Source: Centropus unirufus (Eukaryota; Chordata; Aves; Cuculiformes; Centropidae). Taken from it: DNA of 64,000 bases. Made by a program: the position numbers and the translations under genes. Each line of letters starts with the position of its first letter. The first letter of the stretch is position 1. Shown in pieces: positions 35,701 to 45,510 of this stretch. The notes beneath the pieces are model-generated. The model was not told the DNA's origin. It worked only from the letters and a program-made list of their open reading frames with translations, and ran no database searches. The DNA lies in NCBI GenBank assembly GCA_013397695.1, contig VYZI01000085.1, positions 2,439,482-2,503,481 on the forward strand, given 5' to 3'.

Positions 35701-35904
35701 GGACACTGGGAGGTTGCAGCTGCCTGCAGCAGCTGAGGAGACCAAAGGGGACGCCGGGGTTGTAGACGCCAGCGGTGCGCTCAGGGTCCTGCCCAGCTCA
35801 GGGATTTGATACTGCTGGTGTTGCTGCACTTTCTGCTTGGACCCGCCAAGCAAAAAGCGCCGCTTGTAGTCCATTTTGCTCTCTTGTGCACTACAGCAAT
35901 ACAT
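11467..35904 (-). CDS. GARRE1: GARRE1 (KIAA0355), granule-associated Rac and RHOG effector 1, complete CDS (gene level, 13 coding exons, 1056 aa)
   Basis: GARRE1 is described as an effector of active Rac1/RhoG that localises to RNA granules and associates with the CCR4-NOT deadenylase. Thirteen exons join at GT-AG sites with consistent phases into 3171 bases (1056 aa plus stop; human about 1070). Residues 1-165 start MYCCSAQESKMDYKRRFLLG and contain a helical stretch (TTPIADIQQGISKYLDALNV). Residues 166-495 form the rest of the conserved N-terminal region. Residues 495-820 are Ser/Gln/Pro-rich with short glutamine runs, a conserved motif (MNLPTDQEMQDVIDFLSGFN) and SYMDNMMSEMLGQKPQGPRN. The tail holds DSASSSDETSSANGDSLFSM and ends RRPSYLHQY. 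No enzyme motif is visible. The protein is recognised over its whole length and nothing is broken. Confidence 0.97.
11791..12313 (-). other. GARRE1 intron between coding exons 12 and 13
   Basis: A 523-base intron with GT-AG ends on the minus strand. Nothing recognisable inside. Confidence 0.8.
12314..12392 (-). CDS. GARRE1: GARRE1 coding exon 12, residues 923-949
   Basis: Acceptor TTGGGCAG, donor GTAAGC, 79 bases, phase 2 to 0. Encodes (R)KHSSGEQEPSTLPSPPLL then STADDRNQ. Confidence 0.92.
12393..14395 (-). other. GARRE1 intron between coding exons 11 and 12
   Basis: A 2-kb intron. Short open frames on the plus strand (for example 12508-12816 and 12986-13171) show no domain, promoter or conservation cue and are taken as chance. 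Confidence 0.8.
14396..14530 (-). CDS. GARRE1: GARRE1 coding exon 11, residues 878-922
   Basis: Acceptor TGTCTTGCAG, donor GTGAGC, 135 bases, phase 2 to 2. Encodes DVTNSWSGTQGDSASSSDET, SSANGDSLFSMFSGPDLVAA and VKQR. The Ser/Asp run looks like a phosphorylation-prone segment (inference). Confidence 0.94.
14531..15083 (-). other. GARRE1 intron between coding exons 10 and 11
   Basis: A 553-base intron without recognisable content. A plus-strand open stretch crosses into exon 10 and is its antisense shadow. Confidence 0.8.
15084..15252 (-). CDS. GARRE1: GARRE1 coding exon 10, residues 822-878
   Basis: Acceptor TTTATTCAG, donor GTAAGA, 169 bases, phase 1 to 2. Encodes (V)GSDPEFARYVAGVNQAMQ, QKRQAQHIRRPSNTTRSNWP and LPDDPHKTWPFPEYFTEG. 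Confidence 0.95.
15253..17474 (-). other. GARRE1 intron between coding exons 9 and 10
   Basis: A 2.2-kb AT-rich intron. No repeat, RNA gene or exon candidate that I can support. Confidence 0.78.
17475..18457 (-). CDS. GARRE1: GARRE1 coding exon 9, residues 494-821 (largest exon)
   Basis: Acceptor TTGTTGCTGCAG, donor GTGTGT, 983 bases, phase 2 to 1. Begins EQALPCIQIQLQRELSDFGN. It includes LQKTFSKLTSRFTKKTSC, the conserved NLPTDQEMQDVIDFLSGFNM, a Q-rich zone (SQQQQSQKQQMQYYQHLLQ) and SDLYSLGLVSSYMDNMMSEM, ending GMLGEILPFDPA. The Q-rich zone is mostly CAG and CAA codons and is a likely site of length variation. Confidence 0.97.
18458..18895 (-). other. GARRE1 intron between coding exons 8 and 9
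   Basis: A 438-base intron. The exon 9 frame stays open upstream into it, but the human-like join (KEGR to EQALPC) and the CTGCAG acceptor show where the exon starts. Confidence 0.85.
18896..19021 (-). CDS. GARRE1: GARRE1 coding exon 8, residues 452-494
   Basis: Acceptor TTGTTACAG, donor GTACGG, 126 bases, phase 2 to 2. Encodes (W)CLKEDPATMSLLQRSLDP, EKTLGLVDVLYTAVFDIQKW and KEG plus two bases of Arg. Confidence 0.95.
19022..20363 (-). other. GARRE1 intron between coding exons 7 and 8, with a GC-rich patch
   Basis: A 1.3-kb intron. Most is ordinary, but 19520-19720 is a compact CpG-containing patch described separately. Confidence 0.8.
19520..19720. other. isolated GC/CpG-rich intronic patch
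   Basis: About 200 bases with clustered CpGs, much richer in G+C than the surrounding intron, lying between GARRE1 exons 7 and 8. One plus-strand frame reads APLQQRQAEEALAACQQAEL then LERLEQGWQ and a stop, which looks like coiled coil. The minus strand is also open (PAPGAPRAPPADMQRVPLPL). I recognise no gene family. No good donor follows the open frame. It may be an exonised fragment, an internal promoter or a chance GC-rich stretch. Confidence 0.35.
20364..20461 (-). CDS. GARRE1: GARRE1 coding exon 7, residues 420-452
   Basis: A short 98-base exon found by looking for the conserved join between its neighbours. Acceptor TTTTGTTAG, donor GTAAAT. Encodes VVVDTAQIENKEAYAPQISL, EGSRIVVQVPST and two bases of Trp. 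Phase 0 to 2. Confidence 0.95.
20462..24853 (-). other. GARRE1 intron between coding exons 6 and 7
   Basis: A 4.4-kb intron. It holds a C10 run at 22611-22620 and a 10-bp perfect hairpin at 22421-22447. The many short open frames show no protein character. Confidence 0.78.
22421..22447. repeat. 10-bp perfect GC-rich hairpin
   Basis: GCTCTGGGTG at 22421-22430 pairs exactly with CACCCAGAGC at 22438-22447 around a 7-base loop. Intronic; function unknown. Confidence 0.6.
24854..25012 (-). CDS. GARRE1: GARRE1 coding exon 6, residues 367-419
   Basis: Acceptor TTCCTCAG, donor GTAAGT, 53 codons, phase 0. Encodes HTMLQLIKEAGCHNGLTPRD, DSPVTEVLNQVCPSTWRGAC and KTAVQLLFGQAGL, a highly conserved block. 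Confidence 0.96.
25013..25894 (-). other. GARRE1 intron between coding exons 5 and 6
   Basis: An 882-base intron with no recognisable element. Confidence 0.8.
25895..26056 (-). CDS. GARRE1: GARRE1 coding exon 5, residues 313-366
   Basis: Acceptor TTTTTCAG, donor GTAACA, 54 codons, phase 0. Runs from GCCSEAEAQQTGRRQTPPQP through IQCELPTVPVQIGSHFLKGI to SFNESAAENLKLKT. Confidence 0.95.
26164..26259 (-). CDS. GARRE1: GARRE1 coding exon 4, residues 281-312
   Basis: Acceptor TTAATGTCAG, donor GTAGGA, 32 codons, phase 0. Encodes AYKVALESLGHCEYAMKAGF then HLNPKAIEATLQ. Confidence 0.95.
26511..26651 (-). CDS. GARRE1: GARRE1 coding exon 3, residues 234-280
   Basis: Acceptor CGTTACAG, donor GTGAGG, 47 codons, phase 0. 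Encodes ATSRLRERGCDGCLAGIEVQ, then QLFCSQSVAIPEHQLKDLNV and KIDSALQ. Closely matches the conserved family sequence. Confidence 0.95.
26652..29068 (-). other. GARRE1 intron between coding exons 2 and 3
   Basis: A 2.4-kb AT-rich intron with an A-run at 26728-26743. No gene or repeat family recognised. Confidence 0.78.
29069..29272 (-). CDS. GARRE1: GARRE1 coding exon 2, residues 166-233
   Basis: Acceptor CTCCCACAG, donor GTACGG, phase 0 to 0, 68 codons. Begins VLGRCFLTVMQVHFQFLSQA and ends DAIRSWRGAAE. The middle (AVAQERKNITGAGASNSGPT) is the more variable linker. Confidence 0.95.
31729..31747 (+). repeat. A19 homopolymer run
   Basis: Nineteen consecutive A on the plus strand. The sequence upstream has no recognisable retroposon body, so whether it is a retroposition tail is open. 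Confidence 0.8.
32733..32758. repeat. heptamer tandem repeat (AACATCT)x3.7
   Basis: Three exact AACATCT units followed by a partial fourth. A short simple repeat within a GARRE1 intron. Confidence 0.8.
35410..35904 (-). CDS. GARRE1: GARRE1 coding exon 1 (start codon), residues 1-165
   Basis: The ATG at 35904 gives MYCCSAQESKMDYKRRFLLG, matching the human start as I recall it. An in-frame TGA lies a short way upstream with no ATG between. Its context is weak (C at -3), while the second ATG at 35872-35874 (AAAATGG) is strong. The exon ends DQKEFSLQDIE in phase 0 at a GTAAGG donor below 35410. Its 5' boundary in the UTR is not settled. Confidence 0.93.
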
Positions 35905-38900
35905 AAGTGAGTGCTTGTCCAAAGAGTTCTCCAAGTAACAATCACTTGTCAAATTCCTTCCTCAAACACAGAGTTATGTACAGTAACAGTGCAGGACTGT
36001 GTACACAGGTTCCACAAAAGGCATTTCAAAAAGGCAAGCGTCTGTATAATCTGTATCAGCAGTGAGAAAGGCAGCAGATTTGCTGACTTGGTAGTTTCAG
36101 TGTTCAGTGCAGCCCTGCTGCAGTTAGAAACTGTACTCCAAAAGCAAGCCACAGTATCTTAATAATGCTCTGTCTCTGGTTTGGGATCCCACTCTGCGCA
36201 CAGAAAAAGCAACGCTGGAGCAGAGACGTTTTCACCTACGATTCCTTCATGAGCATCTTACTGTCACTTGCTGTTAGGTCTACAAAAGTTATTTGTGTCA
36301 ATGCAAATAAGTTTAGAAGCAATACCTTACTACAATTTCCCCATTATTAGTATCAGGAAAAGTGGAGCAAACCACCGATCAACAGCGATTAGAAAAGCAG
36401 TGCAGAGTCTCCTTCCTTGAAAAGGCAAATCCTTATGTCAGCAGATCAAGTATCTTCAAATGTCTTGACAGATCCAGTCTGCCAAATTATTTTGCTTGTA
36501 GTGTCTCTTCTTAATACTGGAGGGGGGTGAGAATCTGGACTCTGTTTGCAGAAGACTTTGCAAGTACAAGCTACTAAAAATTAGAGTGTTTATTATTGCA
36601 AGCCTTCTTCCCCTTCCCTTGTGCGTTGAGGTAGTTGTTTTCCGTCGTAACGTTAAGCAGTGGTGCTTCCAGACTGCCTCTGCCCTCAATTGTAGACTCA
36701 GAACAAAAATGCACAGATGTATTTGTAAGGCCTCTAGGTCATTTCCTGCAAAGGGGACAAAAAAAAAAAAGGCATAAATTGCTATGGTACAATGGAAAAG
36801 TTTAAGCTTTCAACTCCTGTAGGTGTTCTCTAGGCATGCGTTGTGGACAATAGAGATCAAAAGGGAGGGAGAGTTGCAGGGGCAGTTTAAAAGGCAGCTA
36901 ACAAGTTGGTGTCATCCTGCATTCAACTGAACCCTGCTGGAATTTTCTTACTAGTTCTTTCATCCTAGGCTGTCAAACTTGGAGACAAACTACAGGTAAT
37001 CCCCAGGGCAACCCTTACACAATAACAGCACAGGGCTGTTCGTGCAGAGCTCAGGTGGAGCTGATCACATTTTATAACCTTATCCTTTTTAAATAACTTA
37101 ATCCTTAAGTCAATGAAACCTTTCTTCACATACAATAATTTACTGTGGAAACCTGAGGCTCCCAATCATTTTAATACTTTCCTACCGTAACAGACACTGG
37201 TCCTTGTTTGTTTTCCAATACAACAGCAGACGCACCTGCCCAGAACCTAAGCGAGATGGGCTGAGAAATACAGCACAGATCCCCTTGCAGGATGATGGAC
37301 AGCATCTACCACATGCAAGGCCGAGCTGCCCAACAGATTGGCCTAAATAATGCTCTCGTCACTCCTGAATATAGGAAGGAATGCAGCTCCCAGCAGTGCC
37401 CTGCTCCTGCACACCAACTCCCGTGCAGCCAGCGGGTAAGAATGAAGGCCTCTGTGGGAAGGAGGACACAGCCTGAGCAGTGAGAAAGGGCCAGTCTGCA
37501 GCAGGAGAGGTTCAAGGCCAGGCTGGAGGAACTGGAGCCTCTTGAAAAGGGCACAAAGATTCTTAACTGGACAGGGCCCAGCATCTCCTGATCAAGTTCA
37601 CAGGCTGGAGTTGTGTATCCATACCATGGTCACAGCTATCCTAGGAGCTCATCTGCATATCTGTATATGCATACTTTATAGAAACACCTACCTGTATATT
37701 TATACACCCATACATGTAACAGGAGACTTTTTTTTAATGTACTGTGAATTTATAGCTCGTTGATTAATCCCAGCTTAATTGTCTCCCTTTCTTCTGTGCC
37801 AGCCAGAACTGCATTGACCTCAGCACCTCTGACCCCACCAGCTGCGTTAGGGTGGAAACCCCTCAAAGGGTCCTGGACAGGGAATTTCCTACAACTATGA
37901 GGGAGAAACATTCTGTAACATATCTTGAGACTCCAAAAGACACTGATGAACCATGTCAGGACATTACACTTCCCTTCTGATAATGCAGAGCAATACTATT
38001 TGTTCAATCAGTTTATCCAGTCCTAGCTATTAGTCACGCTTCAGGCCACTCTCCCTCTCCCGTGATTTGATCAAATAAGGACACTCATCCTTCCTGCAGC
38101 ATACAAGGCTGATATCAAACAGTAATTCATTATAGGGTTTTTTCTCTGAGCACTTAAAAGAATAATCTGGTTATAACAGGAAGGAACCCTTTAATTCAAC
38201 AACAAAATGTTCCTTCAGCTTCATATTTGAGATGAAACCTATATTAATACTGTCAAAATAACTAGGGAATAGAGATTTCATCTTTAGTCAAGATTTCTTA
38301 TTTCCACCTGTCTGAAGAAACAAGATATCAATTCCTTGCCATGATGTGTTTCGACACATACGGATGATACAAAATCCCAGATATCAAAGCCGCCAAGGCT
38401 TCAGCAAGGGAGAGCAGGACAAAACCCCCACAAACCCAGAGACTCTCCCACCCACTGGAACAACAGACACACAAGTTCTCCAGGCAGTCACTGCTGCAGA
38501 TGGATCTGCTTCGGAGATCCAAAGCAAGTATTCTTCCATATTCCCACTTTTAAAAACACAATAAAGAGATAAAACACACCAGAAATTCCCATACATGTTA
38601 CAAAATCCCTTATTAAAGTACTCCAAGCTAGTTACTTTATTTCCTAATTACTTTATACTTCTCTCCATATTCACATTGAAGGCATCAAAATGCAATAAAT
38701 GCATTAAAAGTTGAATTTGCTGGAAGGTTCAATCATATGCGTAACAGAAAATACCTTTCTCCTTGCTGCACGAGCTGCAGGGCCTTACAGTGGAAAGCAC
38801 AATTAAATTAGTTTTCTTGATAGCATATAAATGTGGATAGAACAAAAGTGCTGGTTAATTTATATGCATTGTATAAGTAAATTGGTGATTATTTTCCCTA

Positions 38901-39546
38901 AGTTGGCATGAATTTCACATTGCAGAGGAACTTAAGAAATGGTCATGAAACATCAAAATATTAATGAGCACCAAACGTAGCAAAAGCTGAGAAGGGGGTT
39001 TCCAGCTGTGCAGCCCAGAATTAGAGGAGAGCACTGGAGATGCACTGCAATTCAGTGGCTCCAGTCCCACACTGAGCCCCTCAGGATCAAACGACGGCAC
39101 CGAACCCATCCCTTGAAATGCTCTGAGACTGAGGCATCACAGAACTGCTGCATCCTAAAAGAACATGAAGGCAATGAGTAGGAAAAAATGGCGTTTCCAT
39201 GTTTTCTACAGCTACAAACAAACACAAGAAATCATTGTTTTTTACTTCCAGACCATTTCTTAGCCCAACCTGCAGGCATTTATTAAATTCTCCGACTTCA
39301 GTATTCCCTTGTAATAAAACCAACACAAAAGCTTCAAGAACACAGCTCGGATTGTCAGCATCTGAAGAGATCTTTACTCAGGGAGAGGAGAGCTGCAGTT
39401 CTCAACACGAGGCATGTGGTAATGGTGCACGGTTCACACTGTCTGTAATGAGATGCTCAACATGCACCGTACAAAATAAACATTCTTCCTTCTGCATCTT
39501 TCCCTGACAAAGTGAAGTGGAGAATGTTCCCACGCCCTCCCGTCCC

Positions 39547-39871
39547 TTCCCCAGTGCTATGGTTCCGCCACTGCTGTTCGTGCACGGATGAGAAGTGGGG
39601 GCTCTGTGTCTAACTCCTGGCATAATAGGAAAAACTAACAATTCCAAGGGTTCCACTCCAGTCACACAGGAGCAGTCCGTTACCAGTTCAAATTATAAAC
39701 CTGAAGCTTGAACATTATTTTTCAGAAAACAAATATTCACAGTAGTGTAGAAAGCATTTTTTCCTCATCTCCCAAGAGTTAAATTGGTGTAAACTTCATG
39801 GAGTTCTAATATAGAGACCCCACTTCTCATCCACGCACACAGAGCAGCGGTGGAACCGTAGCACTGGGGAA
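39547..39871. repeat. long imperfect inverted repeat (about 71-bp arms, 182-bp spacer)
   Basis: The left arm 39547-39617 and right arm 39800-39871 are reverse complements with roughly 80% identity by eye. They share blocks such as CCCCACTTCTCATCC and TAGCACTGGGGAA and the inner end GGAGTT. Similarity stops sharply outside the GCACTGGGGAA ends. The structure fits a non-autonomous DNA transposon with long terminal inverted repeats, or two opposed copies of one repeat. I cannot name a family. Confidence 0.75.
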
Positions 39872-42459
39872 CGTTAGTGTGCCACCAATGAAGACATTTT
39901 TGGCCTTGATTTCATAAAGGAAGGACTAAACAGTATTTTTCCTATACTACTAAACACTATCAATAGAACTAATAAATAGTATAAAAGCAAACCCCCACCG
40001 AGCACGGCCCCACTGCAAGCTGGGAAACACCACTGGAAAGGCTCCCACACTGTGTCCTGGCCTGAGGGAGCCCATGCCATGGTTACAGAACCACGACTAC
40101 TTCGAACCCTCTGAACTTCCACAGAGGATCAAGGAGACATCTGCAGGAGTTGTTCTAAAACCGACCACTTCTGCAGAGGAAGCAGAAATCACTTGAAAAG
40201 GGGCGAGTGTGCCAATCAAGGTCACTTCTTTTTCCAATAGCGGCATCCAAAATTTTTTGCTTAGATACTTCCCAGAAAATACAAAGTGTTCTCCAGCTTC
40301 CCTGATTGCAAGAGACACAAAGTGACACAGGAAACTTTCAGATAAACTTGATTTGGCACCTCCCAGTTTCCGTTTTGGACCACAAGGAGGGGTCTAAGCC
40401 CCAATCTGTCCTGTTTGGGATGACCCCACTGTAAGAGGGGCTAACTTTTCCCTTAATCAATGCAGGGAATCAAGCAGCAGAAGCAGTGAGTAAAGTGTAC
40501 GAGCCCATCGTGAGCTCAGTTACACAACCCGCACCAGCAGCTCCGTCTTCTCAGCCCCCTTCAGTTACCACCTATGTGGATGTTTCACGGCCCAGACTGG
40601 TTAGCATTTTTTTCACCAAAAAACCCAAACCTCTAAAGATGATTACGATCCCTATTTTTAAAACTGCTAATAAAAGCTTTCTTGATCATTTCTGTTCAGC
40701 GAATGTGCAGTGTAACAGGCAGGAGAGCTGATCCGAAATACCTGAGCTCAACTTCTTGAAAGTAACGCCTCCAGATACTGTACATTGGTTTTAATTTTAT
40801 GAGATACACATTCCAAATCTCAGGATGAGCTGAACACCACGAGCAGCGCTCATGTAAAACAATCCAACATAAAACCAACAGAATGAAATTAATGTCCCCC
40901 ACAAAGTAACTCCAGAAGGAACAACCCAGCAGAGTCAGATCGCTTCCCAGGGCAAAGCCTGAACAAACAAAGCCTGCTGCAAGACCAAAAGGTCAGCGAG
41001 CTGCCAGAGCCACGGGCCCCTGCGAGAACAGCCGATTCCCTCTCACGTTTACTTACACAAACTTTCTGCAAATCCTAAAGCCTCTCCTCTATGAAAGGCA
41101 CCGTTCCTCCTTCTGCTGTCACTGAGTACATCAGATCCATCTCTTGGCCAGCCCACCCAAAGTCCAACCATGACCACCTTCAAGACTCATCCCACAGGTG
41201 TCTGGCATCTGAGCAGCACACGGAGCACACGGCGGGGGAAGCCTACCACTGCTCCCACCACCAGCTGCTTCACAACTTGAGAAGTTCCCAGCCCAAGCCA
41301 AGCTACACCATTTTGTTTAGCAGCAATGTAGCTACAGACTTCCTGGCCAAAGAAATCCAGTGGCCTAAACCAGGGGGAAGCTCCACCCGGCTGGGAACAC
41401 CACTCGGCTCAGAGCCAAAGCCAAGCGAGCTGTGCCCCATCACCTTGAGCACACGGGTGAAGGCCAGGAGACAGCAGAGAGGGAAGAGACTATGGCAGGG
41501 AACTGGGGGAAAGCAGCACCGAGAGGCCCACTATAAAAAGGTTTGAAACCAGCAGACTGTGCGGAATCCAAGACTCGGGAGTTAACCAGGGAAAGGGAAC
41601 GCCAGTCCCAGGCAGAGGCCGTGCAGCGCAGACCATACCAACGTGCTTGAGGCACAAAAACCTTCCCCAGGGGAAGGGCCACACTGCCTGCCCTGCAAGA
41701 GCCTGTGTCTGACTTCTCCTTTTAGATAGGCTCCTAACTGAATACAAGTTAATTAAGATCGATGGTGGAAACTCTTTCCTCCAAGTGAGCTCTCCGGGAT
41801 CCTCATAAGTAAACAGCTCGAGAAGACATCAAGTAGTCCCAGCTGCTTTAGGAGGGGGATTTTACGACTGAAGCCAATGTAGCATTCTACAGACTTTCAA
41901 CTGGGAATTCATTTTATGCTATCCCAAACCAAAGATGGGTTACACCTATAGCTACAGAGTGTGTTTAGCATTTACAAAACATACCCATTAAAAAATAATA
42001 AAGATAGAATTGGATTCCCCACATCAGAGATACATATGAAGAAAATCAGAATCTTGGTAACAAATCCCTTGAACTCAGAAATGAATTTCTGATTTCATCT
42101 CCAACACTCTCAATTAATACACAACAACAACTGAGAGTATAAAGGAGTTTCTTGACAACTTTATCATATATTCAAATTTTCCATAAACAGTGCGGGGGCT
42201 TTTAAAATTTGTTTTCATTTTTAAACATTGTCTCAGATGTTAAACTTTTCAGAACAATACAGGAGCTGAAACTATGCTTGCAAATTAAAGCTTTACAGTT
42301 GACAAGAACAGCCATCCCCAAGTAATGCTGACTGGCAGAAAATATGCATTAATCTCTGACACCAACTAAGTTATTTTGCACCTGCAATTTCATACCAACA
42401 CATCATAAATCCTTAAAGCATGCAAATGCTTTTACAGGGGTTGACAAGCATCATTATCT

Positions 42460-42720
42460 TCCCCACCAGGGCAAGCGAGGCGTGCAGCTCCTCTGGACCG
42501 GCCCCGTGCAGCTGTCGGGACGGCGGCACATGGCAAAACTCCAGCAGCCCCTGAGCACCAGCACGGACAGGACCCGCATCCTGGCAGCTCGGCCCATGGG
42601 CAGGCAGCACACAGCACCCCACCCCAGCTGCTTTTGGTCAGGCACCCCGACTGAGGCTACGAAGCCAGAAAGGAAAAGCACCCTTGCTTTCCAAGGCTGA
42701 CAGCCGTGCTAACGGGGTGG
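42460..42720. other. GC/CpG-rich patch in GARRE1 leader intron
   Basis: A local rise in G+C with several CpGs (around GACCGGCCCCGTG and GGGACGGCGGC) in otherwise AT-rich intron. Several frames are open on both strands, as expected from composition; none resembles a known protein. A possible enhancer or minor promoter, by inference only. Confidence 0.3.
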
Positions 42721-45374
42721 GCTGCAGCCACTAGGAGACATGGGCACCTCCTCTGTGGTGTTGGTGGTGGCTTTTTAGTCATTCAAGTTGTAAAATCTGC
42801 TACTTGGTGAGGACAGGGGGAGAAAGGCAGAGACAGAAATAGCTTATCATACCAGTATCATTTTAGTTCTTGTTAGCTCATGAATTGCTTATTGGGATTC
42901 CTTTTTGGCTGCCCGCCCAGAACAGTTGGAGGAAAAAACCAAAACAAAACAAGTAGGCAAGCCAATCCTTAGGGAGCCCGTGAAGCTCCTGTTGGAAACA
43001 ACCTCCTTCCAAGGTCTCTCCTTCCTCATAGCAACTCGCCACCCACTGTCCTGAGTACTCCAGGGTAGGATAGGGATTCAGGGTTTTCCCACCAGAGGAC
43101 TATAGCTTACAGGGCACACTACACAGCCTAGGAGGTTTGTACAGGTAACCAGAAGCACCAACTTGAGCTTCCATTTAAATGTACAAAACTAAACAGACCA
43201 ACTTATTAATACAGAAATGGATCCCATTCACCAGTGAAACAACTACAAACAGAAGCATAGAGATGAGTTCAGACCTGTGTGACAACCAGCAATTTGATTT
43301 TATTAACTCAAAGACCAATTTCACTGAGGAAACATTTATCTAATGTTTACAGACAGTCTCTAGACAAAGATATAATGAATTGGGTTAGAGGTTTTTCCTT
43401 TAAAATGACCCTCCTTAAAACAAAGCTATTAACTTATTTGTGCCAATACGTGTCTCCTTGCACTTTTGCTGAAAAATCCTCAGGGCACATCTACACTAGA
43501 CGCCCAACATGACAAGCAAAGACCAAAATACCCCCATGCCCAGCTCCAAAAAAGAAATAAAAAAAATTGAAGACTTGTGAAAAACACACAGAAAGAGAGA
43601 ACACTGGAAAAGGCTGAAGAACACCAAGTTTCTGGAGCTAGTTAGGGACCGAGTGCCTTGGCTGCTCAGCACGACACTACCTTGCTTCCAGCCCTTAACC
43701 TCCCAGAGAAGTCCATAGCCCGGGACTGTGTAACTGCACTCCCTGCAGAACACACATGCCAAGTCGGTATCCGAACCACATTCGGAGTTGCCAATATACT
43801 GAGCTGGATTTTTCCAAGGCAGAGCCTACAGTGAGTCAGGAGGCCTCATAAGTTGTGTTTGAAATAAAAGATGTAACACTGAATAGCACTAACTCAAGTC
43901 TCAGCCGAAAGGCATCACAGCAAAAGGAGAAGCTGGTGAAAGGAATGTGTTAAACCAGACGTTCTTTCAGACTTGGATGCCTCCCTGCATGTCAAAAATA
44001 GATGCCTGTGTCAGCTCAGGATCACAGCTTCAATCCTCCCTTGGCAATAGGTGCTTACGTTATCTATTTTGAAAGCAGGACTGGTTCCCTCCTGAAAGGG
44101 AACTGTGAGTGCAGGAGGAAAGGAAGTCACGTCCATCCTTTTGATACAGGATCCCAGCATAGCGTCTGCACACAGCATGAGAAATTTCAAGTGTCCGCCA
44201 GAGACTTCAGACTCCATCTCTCAGTTCCCAAAAGGGGGCACTTAACGCCAGCCACAAGCAAACCCTCTCAGAGCTGTAAAATGTGTGAAGGTGAAGAACA
44301 GGCTCACGGGACCACAGCGACTTTCTGCAGGAGGCACACTCTGCCTGCCAGAAAGGGGTCGCCCACAGAATCCTCTGACTCTGGGCCCCACCTGCAGGGC
44401 TGCTCGAGGGGAGACGCGTGCTCACTCAAAGCCCAATTGTCAATGCAATATGACAAACATCAACACACCAAAAAAAAACAACAAAAGAACAAACCCTTAC
44501 AATCCTATAATCTCATAGTGGACATCTCAAACCTTTGGGCTCACTTCAGCAATGGACCTGAACACATGATTAGTTCCAGTGAAGTCAGTGGCATCTCTGA
44601 CACACTTAAGTGAGTTAAATCTCCTTGTTAAATTATGAATTGCAGCTTTCCAGCATAAGCAAACACCCCATGTATTTTCCAGTATCATTCAATGGGAAGA
44701 GAGGCTTTTAAAGCACATTTTAAAATGCATGCTAAAAATTTCTACCGAAATTTGTTAAAGAGGCTTAGGAAATCGCCTGGAAGAGCTTTGTTACTGCTGA
44801 GTCAGTGCAGATCAAGAAATCAAGCAGATGGCTCTATGTAGAGCTTTATTCCTACTGGCTTCAAATGATTTGTCCATAGACACAAATACAGCACAAGGAG
44901 TTTCTGCACCAAGAAAAATGGGAATTATTCCCACCCTCTGGCAAAGTGCTTAGAGAAATAATTGAAAAGCATTCTATAAATGCTGCCTTCAATACATCTT
45001 CTTTCAAATGTTAAGTTATTCTGAGGAAATTTTCATTGCCTCATACAAATTATATCTTAAACAAGACTTGGAAAGGCAAGCAGGAGTCGGAGCCCAAGTT
45101 GAATGCTACATTTGGGCATGACATGCATCAATATAGAGGTGCGTATGTATATACACATACACAAAGAATGGCATAACTCTACAGGACTGCAGGACTAAGA
45201 CTATTCATTATGAATAGGTTTATCAACGCGTACATGAAAAAAGATTCTAGCCTGATACACAAAGGCCTGGTCGTTACCACTTTGGAAGACAATCTCTGTG
45301 TTAACACTGACAGCTTTTGCTAAAATACCAGCCTGATGCTAAGTGGTCAAGTCAGAAGAGTAAATCTTATGTTA

Positions 45375-45510
45375 CACATTATTAGCAAAGGAATTCTGAA
45401 GGGAGCTGTAGCATTGGGAAAGCCAGAAACATAATTATGTCAGTGCATAAACCCATGGTTTACCCACACTTCAAATTCAGCGTGCAGTTCTGGTCTCCTT
45501 ATCGCTCTCT
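45375..45510 (+). repeat. old CR1/L3-type LINE remnant
   Basis: The stretch from ATTATTAGCAAAGGAATTCT to GTGCAGTTCTGGTCTCC has the wording of the reverse-transcriptase C-terminal region of CR1/L3 LINEs. One frame reads NIIMSVHKPMVYPHFKFSVQ then FWSP, recalling the family's LYKxLVRPHLEYCVQFWSP motif. It is heavily decayed and lies antisense to GARRE1. Confidence 0.6.

Noticed and set aside
37440..37620. GAGGTTCAAGGCCAGGCTGG, similar to a phrase in the CR1 3' region.
   Set aside because: The sequence on both sides does not continue as CR1, and the phrase alone is too short.
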